From contig NC_037090.1 of NCBI RefSeq assembly GCF_002994745.2, forward strand, positions 41,130,001-41,194,000: a stretch of 64,000 nucleotides of DNA, read 5' to 3'. This DNA is from Rosa chinensis (lineage: Eukaryota > Streptophyta > Magnoliopsida > Rosales > Rosaceae). Both the position numbers and the translations under genes were made by a program. Position 1 is the first letter of the stretch. Each line of letters begins with the position of its first letter. Below the pieces are notes generated by a model. The model saw only the letters and a list, made by a program, of their open reading frames with translations. It ran no database searches and was not told the origin of the DNA. Below are positions 1 to 10,512 of the stretch, piece by piece.

Positions 1-91
1 CAAGTCCCATGAAACTCAAGTACTTTTCATGACCAATTTGTTTCGAGCTAATTACTGAACAAATAAACTTCAAACATCAAGAGACTCATAC

Positions 92-165
92 CTCTGCTTC
101 GTCCTTGGTCATTCCTTCTCTCCATGCTTGATCAAAGAATCCATACAAGTAACTGGAGCCAGAAC
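92..165 (-). pseudogene. PBA1: Isolated exon of 20S proteasome subunit beta type-6 (PBA1)
   Basis: On the minus strand this 74 bp block encodes [20 protein letters not shown] followed by KDEAE, the highly conserved C-terminal half motif of the catalytic beta-1 subunit of the plant 20S proteasome. It is framed by a clean acceptor (TTTTCTGTGTTATAG) and donor (GAG|GTATGA), so it is a bona fide exon. The preceding PBA1 exons, which should encode the IGGWDKYEGGKIYG region, are not found in the 166-840 sequence upstream, so the exon is out of its gene context. It lies inside the apparent boundary of CACTA1, suggesting capture of a gene fragment. Alternative: the end of a real but rearranged PBA1 gene continuing left of the window. 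Confidence 0.75.
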
Positions 166-840
166 CTATAACACAGAAAAATATGTCAGGTCAAACCACA
201 GGCAAAAGTATCGCATTAATTGAACCTCCCTCATAAAGTGGAAATCATATCCAGTTAGAACCAAAGCATGCTATTGAAATCAGTTCTAATACAGTTTCGC
301 TACAACCGAACGATTCCAAACAAATCTGAAATCGGAAATCGAAAAATCCAGTTCACGATAGAGCTTAAAAGAAAAGCGAAGTATCACGAAGCTTACCCTT
401 TCTACCGGCGAGCTTTCGCTTTTCCCTGCAGAAGATCCTATAAACCTTGTCCTTCAATGAGCTCGGTCAAAACGCTTTGGAGGGCGAACTGTGAAGAGTT
501 GAAAAGGGTTTTGGAGGAAGCAAAATCAACTCGAATCCCTCAAGCAGAAGAAATCGAATTTGGGTTTGGCAGGGGGAGGGCAGCAGCGGGAGTTGATGAG
601 GACGTCGTCACCGTCATAGTGGGAGGCGCGTAAGATGACGGACTGGACGGAGTCGATGCTGAAGAAGCTGAGGATGTAGAAGAAGGAAGCAATGAGGAGC
701 TCTAGAATGGCAGCGATCGAGTTCGAGTAAGCTTAGGGTCCAGAATGGAGGTTGAGTTTGGGAGGAGATCCAGTTTGGGGTGAGTTTAGAATGAAGGAGT
801 CTCGCTAGGGTTTTCTGTTTCAGTTTTGGGGTCGGGCACA
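166..840 (-). other. Exon-like chimeric sequence upstream of the PBA1 exon
   Basis: On the minus strand this has a GC-richer, coding-like composition. It contains a stretch reading KDKVYRIFCREKRKLAGRKG that ends at a good donor (AAAGG|GTAAGC, about 398), then intron-like sequence to the PBA1 exon acceptor. Another frame (about 740-540) shows a hydrophobic run followed by SHYDGDDVLINSR. I do not recognise either. Together with the PBA1 exon this resembles the patchwork of gene fragments carried by Pack-type transposons. The plus-strand open frame at 268-633 looks like a shadow. Confidence 0.35.
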
Positions 841-1099
841 AATCTTTTTCTAAGTGTGAAAGTTTTGAGTTTTAGTACCCGCTTCCTCATTTCACTTAAA
901 GACTTGGCGCTTTTTGCAAAAATAGGTTCCCGCAAATTTTCAAACAAAACTTTTAACACCGGTCATTTTAAGAACCGATGTTAATGATATACATTTAAAT
1001 CGGTATTTTCGTAAAACGATGTTAGATTACTTTTTTACATCGTGGGCAAGTCTGACCGATTTAAAACATGCGATGTCTATGAACAGATTTCTAGTAGTG

Positions 1100-1195
1100 T
1101 CTTTTCTTTAAATTTCGTTGAGTTTGAGTCTTTGTTTTTAGTTTCTTCGTTTTGATTTTGCTAAGGGACTAACAAAAGCTAAGTGTGGGGGAATT
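1100..1195 (+). other. 3' end of a B-family internal region with polypurine tract
   Basis: The segment ends in AAGCTAAGTGTGGGGGAATT (1176-1195), a typical plant gypsy polypurine tract placed directly before LTR B1. It is the primer site for plus-strand DNA synthesis. CACTA1 interrupts the same internal region on the left. Confidence 0.6.
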
Positions 1196-3139
1196 TGATA
1201 GGAGCATTTTTATGCGACGTTTTAATAATTATTTCCTCATATTTTTCTTAGTTATTTCCTTTACTTAATCATTTTTAATTTAGTTTCTATTTTCTAGGTA
1301 CATTAGAATAAATGACAAAGAAATGAGCTAAAATGAAGAAATGGAGTTTTCCTGGTCCAACTAGGAATCCCAGTCAACGCAGGAATCCTAATGAGGCTAG
1401 GAAACCTGAAGGCATTAGGAGACCACATGGCTTGAAGATGATGTGTGAGATATTATGGGAGACTAAATTTGATTTTTGCATGGGAAATGATGGAGATAAT
1501 GTGAAAATCAAGGAGAGAATCAAGGAGATTACGTTGAGAAAATCTTGGGAGAGTTTCATGGGATTGTGCAACAAGAAAAGGCTAAAGACAAGTCCAAACT
1601 GATTCCTCAATTCCCTCAAGATATGTTGGCCGAAATTAAGGAATTAAAATCTGCAGTTTTAATGTGAAAATCAAGAGAAAATCAAGGGGAGAATGTTAAG
1701 GATAAAGCCATGGAGAGATTTAAGGGACAAAAGGTTCAAAATCCGTCCGGATACATTTTCTAGGTTGATGCCTAGATATTTGGCTTGAAATTGCGAATAA
1801 AATCAGATTAAATCATGGGAAAATCAGCAACAAAAGATTAGGGATTGATTTTGGAGCTTTTTAATTGATTGGATGACACAACAGAGCTGACGTGGCGCTA
1901 CGTGATTGGTTGAAGTTGTGTGGCATAATCAAATTAATTCCTTAGGAAATTAAAGGAAGGATCATGAAGCTTGGTCGTCCCCCTATATAAACCCTCCTAT
2001 GCTTGACGTATAAACACACACTTTCATTTAGAAAAATCCTCCATAACATCATAAGCTCTCTCTCTCTCTCTCTCTCTCTCCATTCTCTAGTTGCAAAGTT
2101 TTGCGTTTTCGAGCAAGGAGAGGAAGATGAGGAAGGAGCCATGAAGATCATATCCTCCATCATCCACCTTGAAGGCTTGCTTCCAAGATTCAAGATCCAA
2201 CCATCAAGATCTCCATCTCCATCTCCACTCACGGTGTAATTCATTCTTTTTCCTTGTAATCTTTTGATTTCCTTGTTTGATTTCATATGAATTTGTTTCT
2301 AGTTAACAATAACGTTTAGGGCAAAGTTTAAGCCTAATTTCTATGTTTAAATAAAGTTTTCGAATTCTATGATTGCGATTCTAAGTTGCTTATGTGAGTT
2401 TGTTCGATTGAATTTGCTTTACAGAAAACTTTTATATGTTTATCTTATTTGGGTCGACACTTATAGGATTTGCATGTAATTGGTACTAGATTTAAGTAAA
2501 TGATTCACCTAATAGTTTTGTGAACCTGAATCACAAGTAGTGAAGGCTTTGGACAAAGGTCGAGTTCAATTGAAGAGGATTGCAAATACGTGAACTTATT
2601 CATATCTAGGTTGTGCACTCAAGTTGATAACCTTTCTCTATGCTTCTTGCGTTGAACATGTTTTGATTAACTAGCTTTCTAGACTATGATTGCATGTTTA
2701 GTAGGATTGATAGGTGCTTTCACTTAGGTTAATTAGTAAAGGATAGTAAAATATGGGAAATCGTTTGCGTCAAATGTTTCACATGATCAACTTCTTTCTC
2801 ATGACTTAGATGATCGATTATAGGGTTTGATTCGAATTTGATTACATGGAAATGGCTTTGATCTTTGTTTCTTATGTTCCATTCTTGTACATGTGTTTTT
2901 ATATTGTCTTTCTTTTATTTATTTTAATTTTCAAAACTCTAATTCTTAAACCCCCCCCCCCCCTTTATTTCGTTATTTGTATATATTCTTTTTGTAATGT
3001 TTTACTCTATACTTTAATTCTTTACTTGTTTTTGCAATTACAGGTGTACCCTCAATCCCCGGTTAGAACAATCCTTATTTACCATATACTAATGATGACA
3101 TTTTCAGGGTTAAATTGCGCGCTTGCTTTTAGCGTATCA
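1196..3139 (+). mobile_element. B1: B-family LTR, plus orientation (1944 bp)
   Basis: The LTR starts TGATAGGAGCATTTTTATGC and ends GCGTATCA, the TG...CA ends shared by six or more copies in this window. A polypurine tract sits immediately upstream and a degenerate tRNA-Asp primer site immediately downstream. So this one LTR acts both as the right end of one internal region and the left end of another, a recombined or tandem arrangement. The LTR has a TATATAAAC box (about 1984) in front of a (CT)n run at 2056-2080, a likely R/U5 start. No coding frame in it is credible. Confidence 0.8.
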
Positions 3140-3360
3140 ATTTTTAGCGCCGTTACCGGAGATTGAAAATCACTTGTTAAATTGTTTTATTATTGTATAA
3201 TTGTATATAAACAGTTTGAAACTTAGTTTAAATTAACTAGGATGTTTTTTTTTATGTTGTTGAACACGAGTTTTAAGTGTAAGTTGTAAACTGAATGGAA
3301 TAGGTGAAGTCTCTTTTGTTAATATTGGCCTAAACCCCTTATTGGTACCTAGTTCTGGTC
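3140..3360 (+). other. B1 primer-binding site and short internal remnant
   Basis: TAGCGCCGTTACCGGAGA at 3145-3162 is a mutated version of TGGCGCCGTTGCCGGGGA, the complement of the tRNA-Asp 3' end used by Athila-like elements. The following 200 bp matches part of the internal sequence seen (reversed) at 15520-16015 and 22277-22779, including TTTTGTTAATATTGGCCTAA. No gene is visible. Confidence 0.6.
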
Positions 3361-3590
3361 CCTTATTTATTTTAATTTTCAAAACTCTAATTCTTAAACC
3401 CCCCTTTTATTTCGTTATTTGTATATATTCTTTATGTAAATTTTTACTTTATACTTTAATTCTTTACTTATTTTTGCAATTATAGGTGTACCCTCAATCC
3501 CTTGTTAGAACAATCTCTATTTATCATATACTAACGATGACATTTTCAGGGTTAAATTATATGCTTACTTTAAGCTGTATCAGTGTATCA
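3361..3590 (+). mobile_element. Second, truncated B LTR end
   Basis: This 230 bp piece closely repeats the last 220 bp of B1 (2920-3139), including CTAATTCTTAAACCCCCC, TGTACCCTCAATCCC and an end in GTATCA. It follows only 220 bp of internal sequence, so the B element here is a rearranged LTR-internal-partial LTR structure, not a full element. Confidence 0.7.
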
Positions 3591-4381
3591 ATCAAAAGTC
3601 AAAAGTTTGAGGTTACAAAAAAATAATTGTGGGGGTGAGTGTGTTTAGAAAAGAAAGTTCTAAAAAAACAAAAAAAAAAAGAGAGAAAAAAATTTCAGAA
3701 GAAAAAAAAAAACTGAAAAAGGTGATTGACAAAAAAAAAATAGCTAGTATTATTTTTGTTTATAATATAGTGTGGTTGTACATTGGGATTAGAGTGAGTG
3801 ACTTAGCATTTGAAAGCAAAAGTCATATATCTCTACAAGAGAGAGTCACTTCACGGGCTTCTATGGACCTTGTATTTCCACATCCTTCATTTCTCTTAAT
3901 CACTTGCCCTTAGCCCCATTACAGCCAAATGAAAGACCTCTTGATTTTGAATGTTGTGAGCTACTAGTGGAGATGAGATCGAAAAGCAAGATATAGCGGC
4001 GTGTGTTGTGAAATTGCTTTTGAGTGAAATACATATAGCCTCTAAACACTTGAGCGGTAATATTTAGTGAACCTATGTAAGTTTAGTGGGCTATGTCGGG
4101 TCTTTTATATGCCTATTTGATTATGGTAGATTAATTTGACACATGGTCAACACATGCTTATACTTAAGCATTTCTCACATATGCATCTTAATTGCCTTAC
4201 AAATTTTAAAATCCTATGTTGTGCTTACCTCGACTTCATGGTCATGTACATAATTAGTTCTCTGAGGGTTATGGTTGGAAACACTAATACTACACTATCA
4301 TTATGTTTGTAAGTTATTAGATTTTCGGATTATATTTCATTTAGTTTGCTTGAGGACAAGCAAAGTCCAAGTGTGGGGGTG
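3591..4381 (+). mobile_element. A1 element: 3' internal region with polypurine tract
   Basis: This is near-identical in order and content to the 3' end of A2 (42290-43057), including the blocks TTGTACATTGGGATTAGAGT and CTTGCCCTTAGCCCCATTAC. It ends in AAGTGTGGGGGTG (4369-4381), the polypurine tract abutting LTR A1. It is non-coding; the lysine-rich frame at 3629-3913 is low-complexity A-run translation. Confidence 0.7.
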
Positions 4382-5429
4382 TGATTACACGTATTTCCGT
4401 GCATGTAATTGTATCTAAAACACTAAAATTAAGCTAATCCTTAAATCAATTATTATGTAATTAATCCATTTTTATTTATTCGTTGGAAATAAGTGGAGTT
4501 GTGGAATCCGAGACAAAATGGCGCGAAATTGGAGCAAATAGGAGTTTTCGACTCAAGAACAAAAATATCAAAGCTGTAAACTGTGGTCAATGCTGACAAA
4601 GAGAAGGAAAGAAAAAAAAATAGTATTAATTAATCATCGGTTTGATCAATTGGTCTTTGTTGAGCCACCACCTGCACGTGCTCCTTCCATTTGAATTTTC
4701 ATTTAAATTTTATTTCTCTCTTTGGCCACTCATTTGCTACCACATCACCCACATTATCCCATTCTCTACTCCCACGTGCTGCAAGCCAATTATCCTATCC
4801 TTTATTCTCTACTCCCACGAGCTGCGGAGCTGACACACCCACCCATATATATACTCTCTCCTCCTGCACCAAGACCTAGACAGACACATCATCACAGCGC
4901 CACACACCAAAGGGGGCCAGCCTTTGGGCTGCTCTCATCCTCCTTCCCCTCCATTCTTCATCTTTTCTTTTATGTTTTTTTTTTTGGGAATTCAAGGACT
5001 CACTCAAGCTTCAAGGAGACATCATCAAGAGCACCACACCTCCATTTTGGGTAGTTGGGTGAAGAAATTGTTTGGTTCATACTAGCATATAGCTAGAAGT
5101 GACCAAGTCAACTCTCCCCTTTTTTCCTTATCTCTCTCATATTTTTCAATACTTTTGATGATGTACCTATATATGGGTAGTGAGTAGTTTCTTTGGGAAA
5201 CTAGGTTTTGAACCCTAGCATGGATTTAATGTACTAAATATGTTTTGATTTAATGGTTTTCAATTTCGTGTTTGGCATATGTTCTATTATATAATATTTG
5301 GCTTAGATGCATGATTAGGAGCTTGATTAACTCTTGACTGTGTATATAAGCATGTCTAGAACAAATTAGGGGACCTAATCACTTCTCTAATTTATAGCTA
5401 GGACACTAGTTTAGAACATGGTTAGTTAT
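4382..5429 (+). mobile_element. A1: first part of an A-family LTR, interrupted by element X
   Basis: It starts TGATTACACGTATTTCCGTG like LTRs A2 (24971) and A3 (59291). A TATATATA box lies at about 4846. It runs as an A LTR to 5429, where the X LTR begins in opposite orientation. The last five bases, GTTAT (5425-5429), are the presumed TSD of X. The rest of this LTR appears reversed at 60598-60829. Confidence 0.8.
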
Positions 5430-5920
5430 TGTTTCTGGTGGATTTCTCCGGGTACCTCACACAGAATGCTATACCACCAACGGGTATCATGATAACTCTT
5501 AGACCCTGTCAATCAGAACACATAACATCAGAGGTATAAACTGTACCAGACCGTTTATGCCTCTCCGATACTTGAGTGAGGTTCTATATATATTTTGGTA
5601 GAGATTAAGTAAGGGAAAGAAGTTATTACCCTGCTGAAGGTGGTTGTGTTAATCTTTTATACTTGAGCAAGGGGAAGGCGTTTCCTCTTTTTTCGATGTG
5701 GGATGTAGCTTATCCTTTCACAGTTACATCAGTTTCTGGTATGTACTTTGCTGAGCTCTACTGGGCAGGTCCAATACCTTTTCACCCAAAGTATTCGCCC
5801 ATTGGGAGCACCCGCAGGGAGGGTGCTGGACCCGACCCCTAGTATGGTATTTGGCTAGTCCAGCAGGGTCTAGTGATGGTGTCAAACCTTGTGGTAGTTA
5901 AGCAACTGCTGGTATGTACA
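5430..5920 (-). mobile_element. X 3' LTR (491 bp), minus orientation
   Basis: Read on the minus strand it runs from TGTACATACCAGCAG to the end CCAGAAACA. The same LTR occurs in plus orientation at 60830-63695, where it is also exactly 491 bp once a nested Z solo LTR and its TSD are removed. On the higher-coordinate side it is preceded (minus strand) by the polypurine tract CTTGGGGGACT, so this is the 3' LTR of a minus-strand element whose body lies to the right. An A LTR flanks it on the left with possible TSD GTTAT. Confidence 0.85.
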
Positions 5921-5933
5921 AGTCCCCCAAGTT
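5921..5933 (-). promoter_or_regulatory. X polypurine tract
   Basis: The minus strand reads GGGAACTTGGGGGACT directly before the LTR start TGTACATACC. It resembles the tract of Y (GATTTGGGGGACT). A second copy of AGTCCCCCAAGTTCCCG lies at about 6013-6029. Confidence 0.7.
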
Positions 5934-6109
5934 CCCGTTCAAGATATTTCTGGGATAGGGACTTGATTAAGTTTCGGCACAAGGTTTGATAGATACTGTG
6001 CCAGTATGTAGTCCCCCAAGTTCCCGAGGAAGTAATATCTTGATCGGGCGGTCACGGGTTGAGTCATTGTAGGTAGCTAAGCTACAGTGTACCCGATTGG
6101 GGGTAGATG

Positions 6110-6345
6110 AGGGCTTGAGCCTTTTGTACCCGTTGGGGTTGAGAGTTTGATCCTTTTGTATCTAATAGGGATAAGGCTTGAGCCTCTTGTACCCAATGGG
6201 GTTAAGTGAGGTTTTTTGAGCCTCTTGTACCCAATGGGGTTAAGTGAGGTTTTTTGAGCCTCTTGTACCCATTGGGTTAGGTGAGGGCTTTACCCTCTTG
6301 TACCCGATGGGGTTGACGGTTTGAGCCTGCAATACCCGATGAGAT
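6110..6345. repeat. 38 bp minisatellite in the X 3' region
   Basis: Two perfect units begin at 6180 and 6218 (GAGCCTCTTGTACCCAATGG...), a third diverged unit at 6256, and degenerate units flank them on both sides. It lies between the X polypurine tract and the promoter region of the X antisense gene. The rest of 5934-6454 shows no gene. Confidence 0.6.
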
Positions 6346-6657
6346 GAACACTTGTGCATGTCAAACACATGTTGTGTGGATTCCGGATAATGTAATTAAT
6401 GCGCGTCCCATCGACTCTTGAAGGTTTGCATGTTGAAGGAATTTGGGGGGGGGGGATTAGTAGGGCACATGTCCGCAATCTGACGGTTAGGGGCATTTCG
6501 GTTTCGACGGTTGTGATTGCTTTTGGGTTGAATTTAAGAGGGAAAGTCGCTTTGCCCTCTCACTTTTTGCCATTTTCTCTCTGAAACTCTTCTACAACTC
6601 TCTAGAAATTCTCTGCAACTTTCTGCATTCGTTAATTTGTGGAGAGAGAACAGGAGA

Positions 6658-6705
6658 ATGACTATAGATTCGTTTCTTGAAAGGCAAGCGATTGCAGGAA
6701 AAGAG
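6658..6705 (+). pseudogene. First exon of the X antisense gene, copy 1
   Basis: After a pyrimidine-rich leader (CTCTCTGAAACTCTTC...), an ATG opens a 48 bp exon reading MTIDSFLERQAIAGKE that ends at GAG|GTAACG, a good donor. The same exon with few changes is at 7784-7831. It is the plausible start of the antisense gene whose body follows at 8709-11057. The function of this short N-terminus is unknown. Confidence 0.5.
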
Positions 6706-6956
6706 GTAACGTACCCTTGCCTTTTTTCTGGAAAATTGCACTGTTTATATTTTGGTTTCGTAGCTTTTCTAGGTTTTTTTTTGTGGATGTGAAATTTGCT
6801 TTGCCTTGCTTTATGCTTTGCTACAATGAAACTGTTTATCGTAACGAATATGAATAGAATGCAAGAAATTGGGTAGAAATCCTTAAATAGTGATTTGGGT
6901 GCTTTTGAGTTTCTGGGTTTTGTAGGTTTTTTGTTGAGTATCTGGGTTTTTTAGTT

Positions 6957-7463
6957 TGTTAATGCTTAAGATTCGGCGGTGGCCTAATCTTTACTAACGC
7001 TGGTCTGATGGGCGGACCTCTACTCAGATGGTCTGGTGACTTCCGCTACCTGTTAAATGAAATACAAAGGGCGTCAGAGGGAGACCGCGTTGGATGGTCT
7101 TCTCTTCTCCGATGCCTAAGTTAGTCAATGTATTTGTATTGACAGAGTAACAGTAGGCAAGTAGTTAATGGGTAATTAATGAGGAGAGAGGAGTGGACCT
7201 TTTATAGGTGGAGAAGAGGCTGACCTCTTCTTTGTTTTCGATGTGGGACTAATGCACTTCAATTTCCAAATTCTGATGCTTCACCGAGGCTGTCTAGGCA
7301 CGGCAAATGGCGGTGCGTCAGCAATGATCTGGGGCTGAGCCGGGGCTCAGGAGGTAGCCTGCTTGGCGGTGTTTCCGTAAGTCACACCGTTGATGGTCAT
7401 TGGTACCACTGGCAGTAGTATGAGCGTAGCTCATTATGCTTGGCAAATGCTCATGTAAGTACA
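6957..7463 (-). mobile_element. Y-type solo LTR, copy 1 (507 bp), minus orientation
   Basis: The reverse complement matches the LTR of the Y element, for example ACCTACTGTTACT-like and CTAACTTAGGCATCGGAGA blocks, the GGAGACCGCG block and the end ATTAACA. It is flanked by the 5 bp TSD TAGTT (6952-6956 and 7464-7468), and there is no internal region, so it is a solo LTR left by LTR-LTR recombination. It contains TTTTATAGG, the counterpart of the Y TATA box. Confidence 0.85.
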
Positions 7464-7783
7464 TAGTTTGAGTGTGGAGTGATCCACACTTTAACGGAGC
7501 CCTAGATCTAAAATTGTAGGCTAACTCCTATGTATCTGATTCCAGATACCGGACTTTGAGCGAGGCTAGGTTACCTGTAGGGATTTGTGGGGCACGTGTC
7601 TGCAATCTGACGGTTAGGGGCATTTCGGTTTCGACGGTTGTGATTTCTTTTGGGTTGAATTTAAGAGGGAAAGTCACTTTGCCCTCTCACTTTTTGCCAT
7701 TTTCTCTCCGAAGCTCTTCTGCAACTCTCTAGAATTCTCTGCAACTTTCTGCATTCGTCAATTTGTTGAGAGAGAACAGGTGA

Positions 7784-7831
7784 ATGACTATAGATTCGTT
7801 TCTTGAAAGGCGAGCGACTGCGGCAAAAGAG
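7784..7831 (+). pseudogene. First exon of the X antisense gene, copy 2
   Basis: Starts ATGACTATAGATTCG and ends GAG|GTAACG like copy 1, reading MTIDSFLERRATAAKE. Both copies keep their reading frame and donor, which differs from the heavily decayed downstream exons. Confidence 0.5.
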
Positions 7832-8083
7832 GTAACGTACCCCTGCCTTTTTTCTGGAAAATTGCACTGTTTATGTTTTGGTTTCGTAGCTTTTCTGGGT
7901 TTTTGTTTGTGGATGTGAAATTTGCTTTGCCTTGCTTTATGCTTTGCTACAATGAAACTGTTTATCGTAACGAATACGAATAGAATGCAAGAAATTGGGT
8001 AGAAATCCTTAGATAGTAATTTGGGTGCTTTTGAGTTTCTGGGGTTTTGTTGGTTTTTTGTTGAGTATCTGGGTTTTTTAGTT

Positions 8084-8589
8084 TGTTAATACTTAAGATT
8101 CGGCGGTGGCCTAATCTTTAATAATGCTGGTTCGATGGGCGGACCGCTACTCAGACGGTCTGGTGACTTCCGCTACCTGTCAAATGAAATACAAAGGGTG
8201 TCAGAGGGAGACCGCGTTGGGTGGTCTTCTCTTCTCCGATGCTTAAGTTAGTGAATGTATTTGTTTTGACAGAGTAACAGTAGGCAAGTAGTTAATGCGT
8301 AATTAATGAGGAGAGATGAGTGGAGCTTTTATAGGTGGAGAAGGGGCTGACCTCTTATTTGTTTTCTATGTGGGACTAATGCACTTCAGTTTCCAAATTC
8401 TGATGCTTCAGCGAGGATGTCTTGGCGCGGCAAATGGCGGTGCGTCAGCAATGATCTGGGGGTGAGCCGGGGCTCAGGCGGTAGCTTCTTGGCGGTGTTT
8501 CCGTAGATCACACCATTGATGGTCATTGGTACCACTGGCGGCAGTGTGACCGTAGTTCATTATGCTTGGCAAATGCTCATGTAAGTACA
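8084..8589 (-). mobile_element. Y-type solo LTR, copy 2 (506 bp), minus orientation
   Basis: Duplicate of 6957-7463 with the same TSD TAGTT (8079-8083 and 8590-8594). It exists because of segmental duplication, not a second insertion, as the flanks are also duplicated. Confidence 0.85.
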
Positions 8590-9857
8590 TAGTTTGAGTG
8601 TGGAGTGATCCACACTTTAACGGAGCCCTAGATCTAAAATTGTAGGCTGACTCCTATGTGTCTGATTCCAGATACCGGACTTTGAGCGAGGCTAGGTTAC
8701 CTGTAGGGTTAGGATGGAATCAGAGACGAGAGCTGTAGCTGGGGAAGCAGGTTCGTCTCATCAAACCTCCGCAAGGCAAGTGAGGTGGACATAGATTGGT
8801 ACCTAACAAGCGGCGGTACCCCAGGAGATTTTAGGGTAGAGGAGACTGGGTCTTCAACAGGGGTGTTCTCAGAGAGTACTGGGAGTACTAAAGGATCTGA
8901 AAGTGAAGAAACTCCGGGTTCTGGGGATAGGGAGGTTACCGTAGTGATTCCTGAAGGTATACCTAAGCTTGCGTAAACGCTGGTGGATGGAACCGTTTGC
9001 GATGAGCCTGCGAGGAGTATGACAATCAAGGAGATAAATTCGATGAGACGGAGGTGGGGAATACCCGATAAGGTATATTTGAGGCCGTTGCAACCCCATA
9101 AGCTAGCGTCGAACCCACCTAAAGGGTGGGTGGCACTCCATAAGAACATTTTTCACCAAGGTCTATCTCTAATGCTGCCCCGGTGCCTGAAGTATCTGCT
9201 TCGGATACTGAACCTGTAACCGGGGCAGCTGACACTGAATGCGTGGTGGCAGATCCTGAGTATGATGGCTATGTGGGATCTGTGTGAGCAGGAGTGGCCT
9301 TCAATAAACGAGTTTAGGGCAGTGTACTGTGTACTGTACTCGAAGAAGAAACTGGGCCAGGGGACTGTGACATTTAATGCCCGGGACTATGAGCCCTGTG
9401 TTACTGATTTGCCCAGTTCCTAGAGCAAGAAGTGAAGGAACAAGGTGTTTCTCGCGGGGGGTGGTGGCAGATACATAACAAGAAATGGCCTCTAACCGGT
9501 ACGTTTCCAGCCATCAGGGATCAAGGCTACAACTTAACCGAGATGGAGAGAAAAAATAGCTAGAGTTTACGCTGTATAGAGTTTACGCTGTATAGTTTCC
9601 TGCAGATAGGAGCTCGTATAGGTTCATCCAGTATTCGATCTTGGATAGGTTGAATATAGGAAGGGTACCCGGTGAGATGAGCAATTTTTTTATTTTATTT
9701 TTTAAAGTTCTCTGACACTGATTTTTTTTTTTTTTTTTGCAGTCAAAGTACCGTAGAGGAAACCCCGAAAAGGAAAGCCAGATGACAAAATGGATGACAC
9801 CAAGTTGATGGACCAACTGATCAACCAAGGAAAGATGCCCTTTTTATTGACGTCGAT

Positions 9858-10418
9858 TTGGCCTGCAAGAAGACTGGGAGGTCGTTGGACGAGATGCTGC
9901 TGGAATTGTTCGATGACACCTATGAGGTGCCTGATCCAGATGCCCTCATCGTGAACCAAGAGGAAGTCCCAGCCACTAAGGTTCTCACGATAGTGGATCC
10001 TGAGAAGGGCAAGGCAAAGGCAACGGGGCCCCAGGTTTCTCTTTCTTACGGGTCCCTTGGGAGCGGGGATGGAATGTTCCCCGGAGATAAGAGGAAGAGG
10101 CGGCACCGGCACCGAAGTTGTGACAAGGATAAGGTGACCTACACTGGTAGGGATGTGAAAGGTATCACTGGGAAGAAACCCCGGAAAATTGAGAAGGTGG
10201 TCTTCGAAGCATCTCCCTCCCTAGGCCTGCAGTCTCCTTCAGTGCCTCCTCTGCCCAAGAAACTAATCAAGCAGCTGGTCTCCGAGTACGGGGTGGCTGA
10301 TGAAGAATTTGTTCGCTCAATGCTCGCAGATCTGAAAGATATAGACTTAGACAGGGTACGAGCCAAAGATAACACTACCAAGGAGAACCATCGACTCCCC
10401 CGGGGATCCATGATGTGA
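9858..10418 (+). pseudogene. Open middle exon of the X antisense gene
   Basis: An open frame of 186 codons rich in charged residues, with the stretch GDKRKRRHRHRSCDKDK (a likely nuclear localisation-type basic cluster) and a helical acidic end (MLADLKDIDLDRVRAKDN). It corresponds in position to exon 3 of the Y antisense gene. The frame-setting start inside the exon is arbitrary, since a T-run acceptor at 9742 opens the exon upstream. It shows no enzyme motif I recognise. Confidence 0.5.
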
Positions 10419-10512
10419 GTAAGTGGCCTTTCTTTTTTATTTTTTTATTTTTATTTTTTATTTTTATATTGATCATGCCTCTGTTCCACTTCTGATGTTT
10501 TACGTTCTTTAG

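Larger units (their letters stand above)
1..1099. mobile_element. CACTA1: right end of a CACTA (En/Spm-type) transposon
   Basis: The sequence ends at 1099 with the reverse complement of CACTACTAGAAATC, the standard terminus of plant CACTA elements. About 160 bp of subterminal sequence (940-1099) repeats a short ACCGATGTT/AACATCG-like motif in both orientations, as expected for transposase-binding subterminal repeats. The left end lies outside the window, so length, TSD and transposase content are unknown. The 1-840 part holds exon-like sequence (see the PBA1 exon). The element sits in internal B-family sequence that resumes at 1100. Element class is well supported by the terminus; the claim that the gene-like part belongs to the transposon is inference from position. 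Confidence 0.7.
6455..7581 (+). repeat. Tandem duplication, copy 1 (about 1.13 kb)
   Basis: The block is repeated at 7582-8707 with a constant offset of 1127 bp. Shared landmarks are TGACGGTTAGGGGCATTTCG (6481 and 7608), the first exon of the antisense gene, a Y-type solo LTR with TSD TAGTT, and the end CTAGGTTACCTGTAGGG. The solo LTR was inserted before the duplication, since both copies carry it at the same site. Confidence 0.8.
7582..8707 (+). repeat. Tandem duplication, copy 2 (about 1.13 kb)
   Basis: Second copy of 6455-7581 with scattered substitutions. It directly precedes the body of the X antisense gene, so this is the copy in the original position or the one still joined to downstream exons. 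Confidence 0.8.

Noticed and set aside
268..633. Plus-strand open frame of 121 codons
   Set aside because: It is antisense to exon-like sequence with splice signals on the minus strand and shows no protein-like features of its own.
3629..3913. Lysine-rich open frame
   Set aside because: Its first half is translation of A-rich low-complexity DNA in the 3' region of an A element; the same region in A2 is not open in the same way.
5430..5920. Insertion of X at 5430 and of another X at 60830 as unrelated events
   Set aside because: Not fully excluded, but the identical site in the A LTR, the complementary gene content and equal LTR length make one split element simpler.
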